From: Podaxis mareebaensis
Lineage: Eukaryota; Basidiomycota; Agaricomycetes; Agaricales; Agaricaceae
Length of the DNA stretch: 64,000 nucleotides
Reading direction: 5' to 3'
NCBI GenBank assembly: GCA_018524725.1
Contig: JAEUWP010000087.1
Coordinates: forward strand, 62,001-126,000
The position numbers and the translations under genes are program-made. The notes beneath the pieces were generated by a model. That model did no database searches, was not told where the DNA came from, and saw only the letters and a list, made by a program, of their open reading frames with translations. Shown piece by piece: positions 35,814 to 45,153 of this stretch; the first letter of the stretch is position 1; each line of letters starts with the position of its first letter.

Positions 35814-36137
35814 CTATTTTGTGGGATGATCTTTCAACCAACGTTTGACGACGAACGCCTTGGGACATGCGGTGGATTCTCCCTTTCCTTCTGTTGCGTC
35901 GTAGAAATTCTGACAACAATCGTAGAGTCGCCGCAACAAATGGTCGCACTTTTCGGGGGTGTACGTGTGTTTATTTAGACATGACTGTAGATCACACGCT
36001 AGAATCATATCAGTTCCAGTCTGCAGTTGTTAAGGAGGCGTGGACACCTACCCTCTGCTTGACAAGCAGAGTCCTGCCCCTAGCAGTGAGAGTCTGCATA
36101 AAGCGTGATATCAGAGAGCTGGACGTACAGCTGGCAT
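35814..36137 (-). CDS. cmc4: Cmc4-like mitochondrial twin-cysteine protein, 71 aa
   Basis: Mitochondrial intermembrane-space protein of the coiled-coil-helix-coiled-coil-helix (CHCH) type. Three exons in phase: 36129-36137 (9 nt, Met-Pro-Ala), 36052-36073 (22 nt) and 35814-35998; introns of 55 and 53 bp. The product begins MPADSACQAEACDLQSCLNK and continues with KCDHLLRRLYDCCQNFY and a STACPK block before the end. The spacing of Cys in CQAEAC-DLQSC and the paired YDCC match Cmc4/CMC4 proteins of fungi and animals, as does the length (about 70-75 aa). It would be imported and oxidised by the Mia40 pathway. Most of the third exon is visible as a plain ORF; the two tiny exons supply the first cysteines. 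Confidence 0.88.
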
Positions 36138-36841
36138 CTTGCTTGACTGCTTTACGTTCCCCGAAACTAGTTCCCAGGCAGCTATAGTCGTAACTCTGAT
36201 TACACCTCCGCGAGGCTCCGGTTCTTTCGAGGGTGGTTGAAGCTCAATGTTAGCTGGAGTATGCTGGGCGGGGAATGCCGACCGTGTGAGATTTCATTAC
36301 ATCATTCTTGGGCTCGTTCTCCACCTGCCATTCAAACAGCTACATAACAGAATCTACCCCTGTACACATCCGACCAAGCTCCAAGACGGCTGACCAGGAA
36401 GACTCAAGAGAAACGTCGATAAGCATCTACTCAGAGGGTCTCCTATGGAAACACACTCCTCTCGCACTGCATGGTTGTCACCTGATTTTTATCCTTAGGT
36501 CCCGAATCCATAAGGCTCTGTTTCTGCTGCCTCTGTCTTGCCTGTTATTCTAGCTCTTGCATCACGATTGCCGACTTGCTAGGCGATGCTCACTAGAAGC
36601 ATATTATCCACACAGAAGGCCTCCAATTCCGGGAAGCCCGAATATTTATTGGTATATTTAAGTCGGTCACGTGCGCGTGCACGGCCGCGCTTCTCCAGAT
36701 TTGTTTCAGCCACTACTGTCATCAAGGTAATGCTATTGAGCTGTGCTGAAGCAAACCAATTATGTGGACCCTGCGGTTAATGAAGGCTATATCATGCCCG
36801 GACATTGAATCACCGCCATCCTCTCTCTTCCCTCTTCACTC
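36138..36841. other. Divergent promoter, cmc4-like and membrane-tail protein
   Basis: 704 bp. An 81-codon ORF at 36308-36553 shows nothing recognisable. A palindromic GC-rich stretch CACGTGCGCGTGCACGG lies near 36668. Confidence 0.4.
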
Positions 36842-37927
36842 ATGGCCCCTTCTGCAGAACTGGTACGACGGACATCCAGCGCCCAAGGTGGTCAGATTGC
36901 GCTCGCAGTCGCCATAGGCGTCGCTGCTGCTCTCCTTCTTGGTATTCTCATAGTATCAATCATCCTTTTTCGAAGACGGAGGCGCGCGGCAACTCAGTAC
37001 CATCCTAGTCCGGCTGAACGAGCTCACAAAGTGAATCTCTCCGACGCAAGCGTTGATCCGCTGTTGATAAAGGCGATAAAGAATGATGGGGCCCTCAGGG
37101 AAAAGGCTTCTTTACCAACGCTGAGGAGCGCCGACGAGATCACTCGTTACAATCGTAATAGCCTTTCGATTAACACGACGGGACTCTATCACCTACCTTC
37201 GGCAGAAACCCTTAGCCCGACAGCTGCACTTTCACCAGCTGCATCATCATCCTTTTGCCTTCCTCACAATCCCGATACGAGATCGTTCAATGATCAACAG
37301 CATCAGCCTCCCTCAATGCAGCGCCCACCGCTTCCTCCCCTCCCACCCCTTGTTATACCCAGTGGTCAATCCACCAATTCCTATTCAAACGTAGCTGCAC
37401 TTGTGGAGGAACCACCATCACCTTCGCGACCGCCGTCAAGCTGTCCTTCTTCATCATCACTCTATTCTCAACCGACCGCGGAATCACCACCGACGACTCC
37501 TCCTGCCACATATCTCCATCTACCCCTATCCCAGGAACTCACGTACGAAACTGCGCCGGAAGAAGCTGGATTTCAACGAGATGACACTTATCTCGTTGGT
37601 AACCTCCTCAAAGCTCGGGCACAACGCAACCCGGCCGGTCTTGTACGAGCGAGTAGCCAGGTATCCCATATTGAACGTATGGGGTCTATCAGATCGGTCG
37701 GGCCCCTTCGTGAAGATGATCGACCATTTGCGAGGCGTTATCGCTCCAAGAAGCGTAAAGTGCGCCGTGACAGTGGTATGGAGGTTGTAAATGAAGTGCT
37801 TCCAGAGGATACTAGTTTTCGGGGTCGTTCAAACTCTCCTGCTTCCCATTATAACACTACACCCTTGATTAAACCCCCGTCGCCCGTTATTTCATTTCCA
37901 CAGTCTCCTTTGTTGAGAAAACCCTAG
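36842..37927 (+). CDS. Single-pass membrane protein with disordered cytosolic tail
   Basis: Single-exon, 361 aa. A short N-terminus (MAPSAELVRRTSSAQGG) leads into one TM helix (IALAVAIGVAAALLLGILIV) with RRRRR immediately after, giving an N-out/C-in orientation. The remaining 310 residues are disordered and Ser/Pro-rich, with proline runs (RPPLPPLPPL) that could bind SH3 or WW domains, and a basic RYRSKKRKVRR motif. No enzymatic domain. It may be the 3' part of a receptor or sensor-like protein, or a complete small adaptor. An upstream exon encoding an extracellular domain was looked for and not found. Confidence 0.75.
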   Translation: MAPSAELVRRTSSAQGGQIALAVAIGVAAALLLGILIVSIILFRRRRRAATQYHPSPAERAHKVNLSDASVDPLLIKAIKNDGALREKASLPTLRSADEITRYNRNSLSINTTGLYHLPSAETLSPTAALSPAASSSFCLPHNPDTRSFNDQQHQPPSMQRPPLPPLPPLVIPSGQSTNSYSNVAALVEEPPSPSRPPSSCPSSSSLYSQPTAESPPTTPPATYLHLPLSQELTYETAPEEAGFQRDDTYLVGNLLKARAQRNPAGLVRASSQVSHIERMGSIRSVGPLREDDRPFARRYRSKKRKVRRDSGMEVVNEVLPEDTSFRGRSNSPASHYNTTPLIKPPSPVISFPQSPLLRKP

Positions 37928-38496
37928 TATCACGAACCTTTTTATCCGTAGTGGGGTTGATGGTTGCAACGGGTGCTGTGAAGTATTTCTTGACAGGAAG
38001 GACACTGCTTCACTGATGGACGCCTTCGTTCTTTCTTTCAGGTACTTTCCAACGTGATTGGACTGTACACTCCTTCGGACCTGACATAGGCGAGAATCTT
38101 TTCTTGTCGTATCCTACGTCACATTGTATGTAAATATGTAAAATAACAAAAAGACTTGAAAATATAATAATAGTACACCCAGACCTTGGCAGCTCTTCAA
38201 TATAGCGTAGCATGTGTGATGACACCATCCATGAACTGATGCGGCACAGACTGACCGCAATCTGAAAAAATCGTACCATGGTTGAGGCACAAAGAGCAGT
38301 ACACGGTAATTATCAATAGCCTTAGTGATAATACGCCTATCTCTGGGTCTCCATCGGTACTTGTTATTTCCAAGCCTAGCTTTGCTTCTTCTCCACTCAC
38401 CTTTCTAGAAGCCGCCTTGCAGCCTTGTATCAACTTCGCGCAACTCGAGGCTGGAATAAAAGCCTTGATGAACGACCTCCCTCATTCAAACACATA
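37928..38496. other. Intergenic, nothing recognised
   Basis: 569 bp with only overlapping short ORFs. AT-rich tract near 38135-38175 (AAAATAACAAAAAG, AATATAATAATAG). Confidence 0.5.
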
Positions 38497-39129
38497 ATGC
38501 AGTTCCTCCCTAAATTTGTCTCTGTGATCTCAGTCCTTAGCGCCTTCGCTGTTGCACAAGGGCAAAATCTGCCTCAAGGAAAACCGCCGGTGAAACATGT
38601 TGGCAATAGTACGTGACATCCTCATAGCACACCGAGAGGGGAGCTTGCTGACTTTGTCGGCCGAAGTGTTCATCTTCACCCCTGGACCCGGGGCGTGCGG
38701 TTTCACCAACACATCCTCTCAAATAGTTGCTTCGGTCTCGCAGCAAGTTTTCAAGTCGTTTCCGTAAGTTCATCCTTAAGCTTGCGTACTACGAACACAA
38801 GGCTGACAAGGCCTCGCGCAGGGGCGCGACCGCAAACCCCAACAAGTATGTTATTAATAACCTTGCTCTCCACCAAACCTCATCTTTCGCGTAACATAGA
38901 AATCCCATCTGCCGCCGTAGCGCCTTGATTACTTGTGAGCACTTCCACAGCTCTGCTCCTATGACTGCTCACCCCATTCTCAGACGACGGAAAGTCCTTG
39001 ACTGCGCCTATCGTTGACTACTTCACCGATCCTGGGAAAGATAATGTCGGACTTTCTTTGCCTGGTTTCACAGTTTTTGCGAGCGAGGATGAGGGCATTG
39101 TCGAAGGAGTTACTTGGACCATTGTCTAG
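38497..39129 (+). CDS. Secreted double-psi beta-barrel protein (RlpA/expansin-like)
   Basis: Signal peptide 1-21 (FVSVISVLSAFAVAQG). Five short exons: GNMFIFTPGPGACGFTNT, then QIVASVSQQVFKSFP, then ATANPN, then KNPICRRSALITY, then DGKSLTAPIVDYFTDPGKDN and the end GIVEGVTWTIV with TAG at 39127-39129. The order GACG, asn-pro-x-C, G-K-S-x-T-A-x-I-V-D and the C-terminal GVTW are those of the barwin/expansin DPBB fold found in fungal RlpA-like secreted proteins. The catalytic-type Asp in IVD is present, but the usual RCPGC that follows is replaced by YFTDPG, so one disulphide is missing. Likely a carbohydrate- or cell-wall-binding protein rather than a lytic enzyme. Confidence 0.8.
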
Positions 39130-39998
39130 ACCTTGACGAGATAGATGTGATAGAACAGTAGAGCCTTGAACGTCGTTGTCTGTGGCACTGAACTGTCACA
39201 ACTGCGCCACTCATCGCGACGTTGTCGTAGCCTCGGACATTTTACACAGCTAATCCTTATCAACTCCTCAGACCATTCTTCTGTGTGACTTGTTGGACAT
39301 TCCATGCAACCCTGCGTCTTGGTCGAACGGCCAAGTGCGGCGCTCGTTGCCTTCAGAGCCACACGGGAATTTGCGGTTTCATTGTGGAGCAGCGAAATAG
39401 CGGGATTTCACTCTGCTTAACTCCGTGGGTTTGCGGAGAGTTTCGGAAGGCAGATTCGGACTTCTGAACTCAACTGCAGCCGAGAAAGAGAAGCGTGTCA
39501 TGGACTGATTAATAATTATTACATGCTTAGGTAAACAACACCATCTTCTCCCAATATCCTCGGTACGACATCGACCCATGAATTCATCGGAGCTTTCTTT
39601 TCCCTGATATCAGTGGCTTACATACCAGACAGGGATGTTAGAGTTCCAGGAAGTGAAGCAGTTTCAGGGCTCTGCGGGAAAGTTTTGTATAGCCAACATT
39701 CAAAACGGCTGGACAGTGTATTTTTTTTCTGCTTTACTGTTTTCTTTTCCAACTCGAGCAAGGGACGACTAAGGGAAATTCTAAAGGTAGATGCCCCTGA
39801 AATTGTGTCTGTTTGCTTAAGCACTCAGTACCGGGAGTCAAATAGTCTCTACTCGTACTGTTGGACTTGAATTCGTAAATACACTATAATACCCATCCAA
39901 TTATGCATGGTCAGCGTAGCAATTTGACCCTCTTCGTCGACATATACTCCTCACTAAACTCACGTTTAATTCGCATCCTCCCTGGAGTCTCCGAGGGC
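39130..39998. other. Convergent intergenic, nothing recognised
   Basis: About 870 bp. Several ORFs of 60-85 codons on both strands overlap each other; none carries a known motif. A homopolymer T9 run is at 39721-39729. Confidence 0.45.
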
Positions 39999-41758
39999 TC
40001 AGATACAAGCGTCGTCGACCTCTCCCGCTCCCTCACTGTCAACACCTCCACCTATCAGTGACTTTCTGATCAGCCGAAGGAGAAGAAACATACGTGCTGC
40101 GAAAGGTACGTCGTCGCGAGGTTCAGGTTTGACCCTCACCTTGTCACCAGGCGACATGGGTGTTGGGGTCATGTCGACCATTCCTTGGGGGAGCTCAGCC
40201 AAAGCCGCCAGCAAGCACTCTGAAGGTTCATATTCTTCGGATGCTGAGTTCACGGTGGATGGGTCGAAAGACGAAAATGCTTGAGCCCATTCTGCTGATG
40301 GTTCATAGCCCTCGTCTTCTTCTATTTTCACCCTCGGTTTGATCTCATGTTCTTCGTCGTCAATAAAGTCAGGTAGGTCGTCTGAGTGACCTTCTGGATG
40401 TTGCTGGAGGCTTCGGAAAGCATCCTGGAGTTCCAAAGATGGTGTATAATCTTCGTCTTGATCCGGAGATACCAGCTCTTGTTTTACCTCGATTTCGCTT
40501 TTCCCGGATGCTCCTCGCATTGAAGAAGCCGGTGCTGTAACAGACCGACGAAGGAGAGCCATAGCTACTTCCTCTGTGTCGAAAAGTATGCGATAAGGTT
40601 GGGCAGCAGGTAAGAATAAAGCGCTAACCTTCTTCATATGGATCCATCTTCTTCGCGAGTTTCGGCTTTGTTGGTGGGGAAAGTGGCGGGGGAGGCATTG
40701 ATCCTGATTGGGGAGGTGGAGTGTTATCAGCAAGTTGAGCTTCTGCTTCTGCAAGATGGCCTGGTGGTTGATACTGTTGGAAACGGGCCTAAATCACACG
40801 CGAAGTCAGCCAGTTCCGGTCATGTATCATCAGAGATATACAACTAACATTATCTGGAGTCGCAGTGCTATCTCGTCGATGAGGGTCGGATACTTTAGTA
40901 TCAGCTGTTACACTACGCCCACGAGTCGAACCCTGGCCCTCGTCCTTGTCCCCATTCCCATTTGCCCGATCGCTAGTGTGTTTGCCAGGTTTATCTGACT
41001 GGGAACCATTCACCTCAATGTTGTCGCTGACACTCCCTGATACGAGATTAGGAGGCGGCAACGGAAGCGGCAGAGCCTGACCAGCTGCAGCCACCATACT
41101 AGGCGGAAGCTTGCGGGCAAACGGCAGTGGGGAATTTGGTGCAGGAAGGGGTTCAGGATATGGTTCCCTGACGTCAAAGTTGGGACGGATCTTAGTGTAT
41201 CGTGCATAGCCTGGTTTCCAGCCACCTAAAGGTCGAAGAGCTACATCAGCCAAAGCTTCCAGATATAAGGAGTGGTTTGCAAAGAACCTTGAGCAGCAGG
41301 AATAGGGAAAAATCGGGTTTCAAATTCATAGATGTAACTTGCTCTCGAGCCGACGTTATCGCAATGTGGAGGGACAAGGAACGTCGCCCAGTAGTGTGCG
41401 CCTAGGTATGGTTCGACGTTAATGTGGTCAGGTATCTCGACTATGATATTCTTGTTCTGTCCCTGCGTTCAGAACCACGTTCCAGGAACAGATGTTAATG
41501 AACATACAGTCCATTGATAGAAAATAGCACTGGGCCGGACGCCCGGGTATTTGGGCTTGAACATGATTTCAAACCATGCAGTAACATTGTTAAAGAAATC
41601 TGGCTCGTGTTCGGGCACGCCGCCCCATGGATCTGTAACAATGAGGTATTTATCCGTTGGTGTGGGGTATCTCTTTGCAGAGATTAGTCTCGCTTGCTTC
41701 GGTAATGGTGCAGAGGGCAGACCTTGGGTTGAGATTTCTTGGACTTTGATTTTCCCAT
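39999..41758 (-). CDS. Orphan nuclear-type protein with repeated SUMO-consensus motifs
   Basis: Start at 41758 (MGKSKSKKSQPK), stop at 39999-40001; about eight exons joined by phase. N-terminal domain of about 120 aa with conserved-looking aromatic residues: YPTPTDKYLIVTDPWGG, HEPDFFNNVTAWFEI, YLGAHYWATFLVPPHCDN, ending FFPIPAAQ and WKPGYARYT. Middle: Pro-rich, then a charged Ser/Thr/Asp linker. The C-terminal 200 aa carry three related acidic units: DEDYTPSLELQDAFRSL, DEGYEPSAEWAQAFSSF and SEEYEPSECLLAALAEL, interspersed with psi-K-x-E motifs (VKQE, VKIE, VKPE). I do not recognise the family. The design suggests a regulated nuclear or adaptor protein. Confidence 0.65.
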
Positions 41759-42124
41759 GTTAAATGAAAGAACACACTGTGGGTATCAGTAATCGGGGTG
41801 ATATGGAGGTGGTATACGAAGTCAAGTCACTGTGTGGGTACACTAGTCTTGTGTGAATGCGTGAGGCGAGTGGCAAGAGTCGGGTTTGGACCCGGAGCCT
41901 TGATAGCCTTGTTCTTACTACGCTTATTGTCGAGCGGACAGTCGTTCCGCTGCTGGAGGAAGACGAGAGTGGGTTCCTCTGTGGAAGTCACTTGGAAGCC
42001 GCGACAAAGAGCAAGAACCACCAGGAGGCTTTTGGGAGGGAAGATACTTCATTTTCCCACGATCACAACTTCGTGCTTCGCACATTGTGATCAGCTTTGT
42101 ACGCTGTCGGTCCTCCATCTCGTC
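41759..42124. other. Divergent promoter, orphan gene and Rex4-type exonuclease
   Basis: 366 bp between divergent starts. No TATA box recognised; ORFs across it on both strands look like shadows. Confidence 0.45.
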
Positions 42125-43519
42125 ATGTCTAACGCAAAGAAAGTTGCGGCGCTACCTTCTTCAAACTGGCTTACCCTCCAAAAGGCAAGTAACAAAACCT
42201 CAAGAGACTAACTTGCATTCCCAGTTCTGATGATTTCCTTCAGGCAATGAAAAAATCAGCGCCTTCAAATTCACGCCCACACAAACGCAGAAAAGTGGAA
42301 CACACCTCAACAAGAACAATCACTGCCTCACCATCTCCTGCACCATCAACGTCTACGCACCACTCGATACCCATTACGTCACGGGACGATCTGGACGATA
42401 CCACGAACTCCTCCGCCAATCTCCTATCCCTCCGTAACATGGTTACCGGGATGCTAACTTATACACCCGCTCAGCAACTGTGAGTAGGTCATCCGTTGAA
42501 CTGGCCTATCTCTAACATTGTGGGATGTAAACCTTAGACCGGGTCGATACCTAGCTATTGACTGCGAAATGGTGGGTGTCGGCATAGATGGAGCAGAGTC
42601 CTCACTCGCACGCGTGAGCTTGGTGAACTGGTATGGCGCGATACAGATGGATGTATTTGTGAGGCAGCGGGAAAGGGTAGTGGATTATCGAACGCAGTGG
42701 AGTGGAATCCGTGAGAAGGACATGGTTGGAGGTGAGTATATGCGTCCTGCTAGAATTTTGGAAGCTGAGTTTTTATGGTGGTGTAAAGCGAAGCCGTTCG
42801 CAGAGGTTCAGAAACAAGTGGCCGATATGCTGAAAGATAGGATCCTAATCGGTCACGCGGTTCATAACGATTTGAAAGTGCGCTATTCCCCTTTCCCCCA
42901 ATCTTTACTCGCTAATAGAGTTCAATTACCGCGCATATAGGCGCTTCTACTCTCGCACCCGCATCAAATGACTCGAGATACCCAACTATATGCGCGAAAA
43001 TTCAATTTGACAAAGTCAAAGCGCGTTGCTCTTCGGACTCTCGTCAAAGAACAGCTAGGATTGACCATTCAAGAAGGTGAACATAACAGTGTATGTTTCT
43101 CGGACTCATTTCCCAGGGAGGTGTCTCCTAATCTTTCCATTCTGTAGGTCACGGATGCACGTGCGACGATGGCAATTTATCGCCTCCATAAAAAAGGGTG
43201 GGAAAAGGGCGTGAAGGCTATCCAACCTGACAGCACCAAAAAGCGGAAGCGTGACTCGACAAAGAGTAAAGAACCGGCGGAAGATGGTGGTGACGACGGA
43301 GATGAGCCAGCACCAACGACAAAACAGCGAAAAGGCATCAGTTCGGGATTATCGACGGTCATCAAACGACGTGGATCGGATCAGACCATGATCAGTAAAG
43401 CGACGATGCGAGTTGGAAAAACGAAGGCGACGGACTCGACAACCTCAGGGAACAAAAAAGCGTGGTGGTCGGAACTGCCGAACTCGATGCCTAAGGGCTC
43501 TATTCGACTCAAGATATGA
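42125..43519 (+). CDS. rex4: RNA exonuclease 4-like DEDDh 3'-5' exonuclease
   Basis: Nucleolar-type exonuclease for rRNA processing. Exon 1 (42125-42184) encodes MSNAKKVAALPSSNWLTLQK; intron 42185-42243 starts with GC, not GT. Next comes a basic region (HKRRKVEH), then the DEDDh fold: ExoI AIDCEMVGVG, ExoII IGHAVHNDL, and ExoIII EHNSVTDARATM across the last intron, giving all four acidic residues and the His. The QTYLR-like block is RDTQLYARKF. The C-terminal tail is Lys/Arg/Glu-rich with STKKRKRDSTKSK, a likely nuclear localisation signal. Family assignment is by motif order and length (about 330 aa). Confidence 0.9.
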
Positions 43520-44138
43520 TACTGTATTACTATTCAAGTTTGATTATGTCCTGCCAGTTAAGTCGCCCTGCTGGCAACCTCTTTCTTGCTACCGAAAGTC
43601 TGACAAACTTGTCAGATTTACTGAGGTATATCTAGCGAACAGGTTTTCCAATCTGGAGAAATTGTCACCGCCGGCTACCATATGCCCAAGATGTGCTCCG
43701 TCACCCATAGGCCAGCCCTTCGATTCCCTGGGACATTGGTTCATAACAGTTGTCACAAAGGGCAGCTCCTAATCTTTGCTGCGATATTAAAATCAACACC
43801 AGGTGCAGAACAAACCTTATTTCGCACAGTTCATGTGGCCCAGGTAGATGGGAGTCGTTAATGCAAGCGGGTTCTGTACTCCTGATTCTGGAGGGGTAGT
43901 CCCTATACTTCTAAAAATTCCCTGAGCATTGTTTGAGTTTAGTGTTGTGATGTTATGCCCATGGTCCCCTGCGTCCCCTATCATATGACAAAATTAGACT
44001 CGACTTGTACACCTTGACTTCTCAAGCACCGTGCGATCATTGATTAATCCGTGGCCTATAATTATACTATTTCCAATCCCAAGATCGGTGTAATGTCCGT
44101 GGCATAGGAGAGCAGTAAGAATGTAACAAAAGTCGAGT
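43520..44138. other. Convergent intergenic, nothing recognised
   Basis: 619 bp between two convergent stops. No motif or repeat of note. Confidence 0.5.
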
Positions 44139-44914
44139 TTAGTCCACGACATATCCTCCAAGAATAATACTCAACACCGTGGTCAGAAGGCCAACGGTTA
44201 CTCCCTTTTCCAACCCGCCGAAGGACGGGCTCAGAGGGGAAGCAGCATTGGAGTTACTGGCATCTGAACCTGGCAAGGTCGTGTTGGCGCTAGACACAGG
44301 GGACCTAGTAACCGAGGTTGAAGTGGCCGTCGTCGTTGTACTGGGTATAGAAGGGAATGAAAGACTAGTCGACGAATTTGAGACCCTGCAGAATTGCTGG
44401 GCGAGATCTTCGGCAGAGGAGATTTCGGAGGGGCAGTCACCCGAAATGCAATTAACGAATGACAGCGGGAATCGTTGACTGTGATATGCATTGGTTAATA
44501 ACGTGCTCTTGAATAGAGGAGGATGGATGAGTACTCGGCGCAGAAGCAGTTAACGTCGACGACGCTGTTACAGCCGACCATAGAAATTGACATTGCAAGG
44601 CAATTCGATACTGCCAAAGTCGACAAACTTAACGAGGAAAGGATGAAGACTCGGGGAAGATACATACCGCAGGAGGGGTATCCACTGAGACTAGGGAATG
44701 AAGCTGTACTTGTCTGCGTTGCGTTGCTCGATACCGACAAACTTCCACTAGCACTTGGACTAGGAGTGATGATTGTGGAGATGGACGCCGGTGTTGTTGT
44801 TTGGGCAGGGGGAGTGGATGAGACGTCGGGGAAGGTAGAAGGTGGTATTAACGTTTGCGCGCATGAGGAAGAAAGGAAAGTGAGGAGAGCAATGGGGAGC
44901 GTGGAGAGTAACAT
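44139..44914 (-). CDS. CFEM-domain GPI-anchored surface protein
   Basis: Signal peptide at 44914 (MLLSTLPIALLTFLSSSCAQ), a Ser/Thr/Pro-rich spacer, then a cysteine-rich domain: YPSC, SNCLAMSISMVGC, DVNCFC, FVNCISGDCPSE and AEDLAQQFC. This is the order and spacing of the eight-cysteine CFEM domain, with the Asp of DVNC. Another Ser/Thr-rich stretch follows (SIPSTTTTATST), then a terminal hydrophobic segment (GVTVGLLTTVLSIILGGYVV), the signature of a GPI-attachment signal. Stop at 44139-44141. CFEM proteins bind heme or act at the fungal cell surface. Three exons; the plus-strand ORFs over the same DNA are shadows. Confidence 0.82.
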
Positions 44915-45153
44915 CGTCGGTGGAGGAGTACTGCGCGAAGCGGCAGTGTGCAGGGGCGGAGACAAGGTGACGGAATATATTGACAAACAGGGACAAATAT
45001 ACCTTTGGAGCTGACTCGAAGCAAAGTAGGTTCAGATCCTATTGTGCCCTGTCCCTTTATATCAGGATGGTAAGTTCATAGAAACCTCTTCACACAGAAT
45101 AGGAGAGAGGGAGGCTTATTCGGAAAGATAAACATGGAAACAAGCCAATCACT

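Noticed and set aside
44523..45014. 163-codon plus-strand ORF over the CFEM gene
   Set aside because: The minus strand reads as signal peptide, CFEM cysteines and GPI tail across introns; the plus ORF has no motif.
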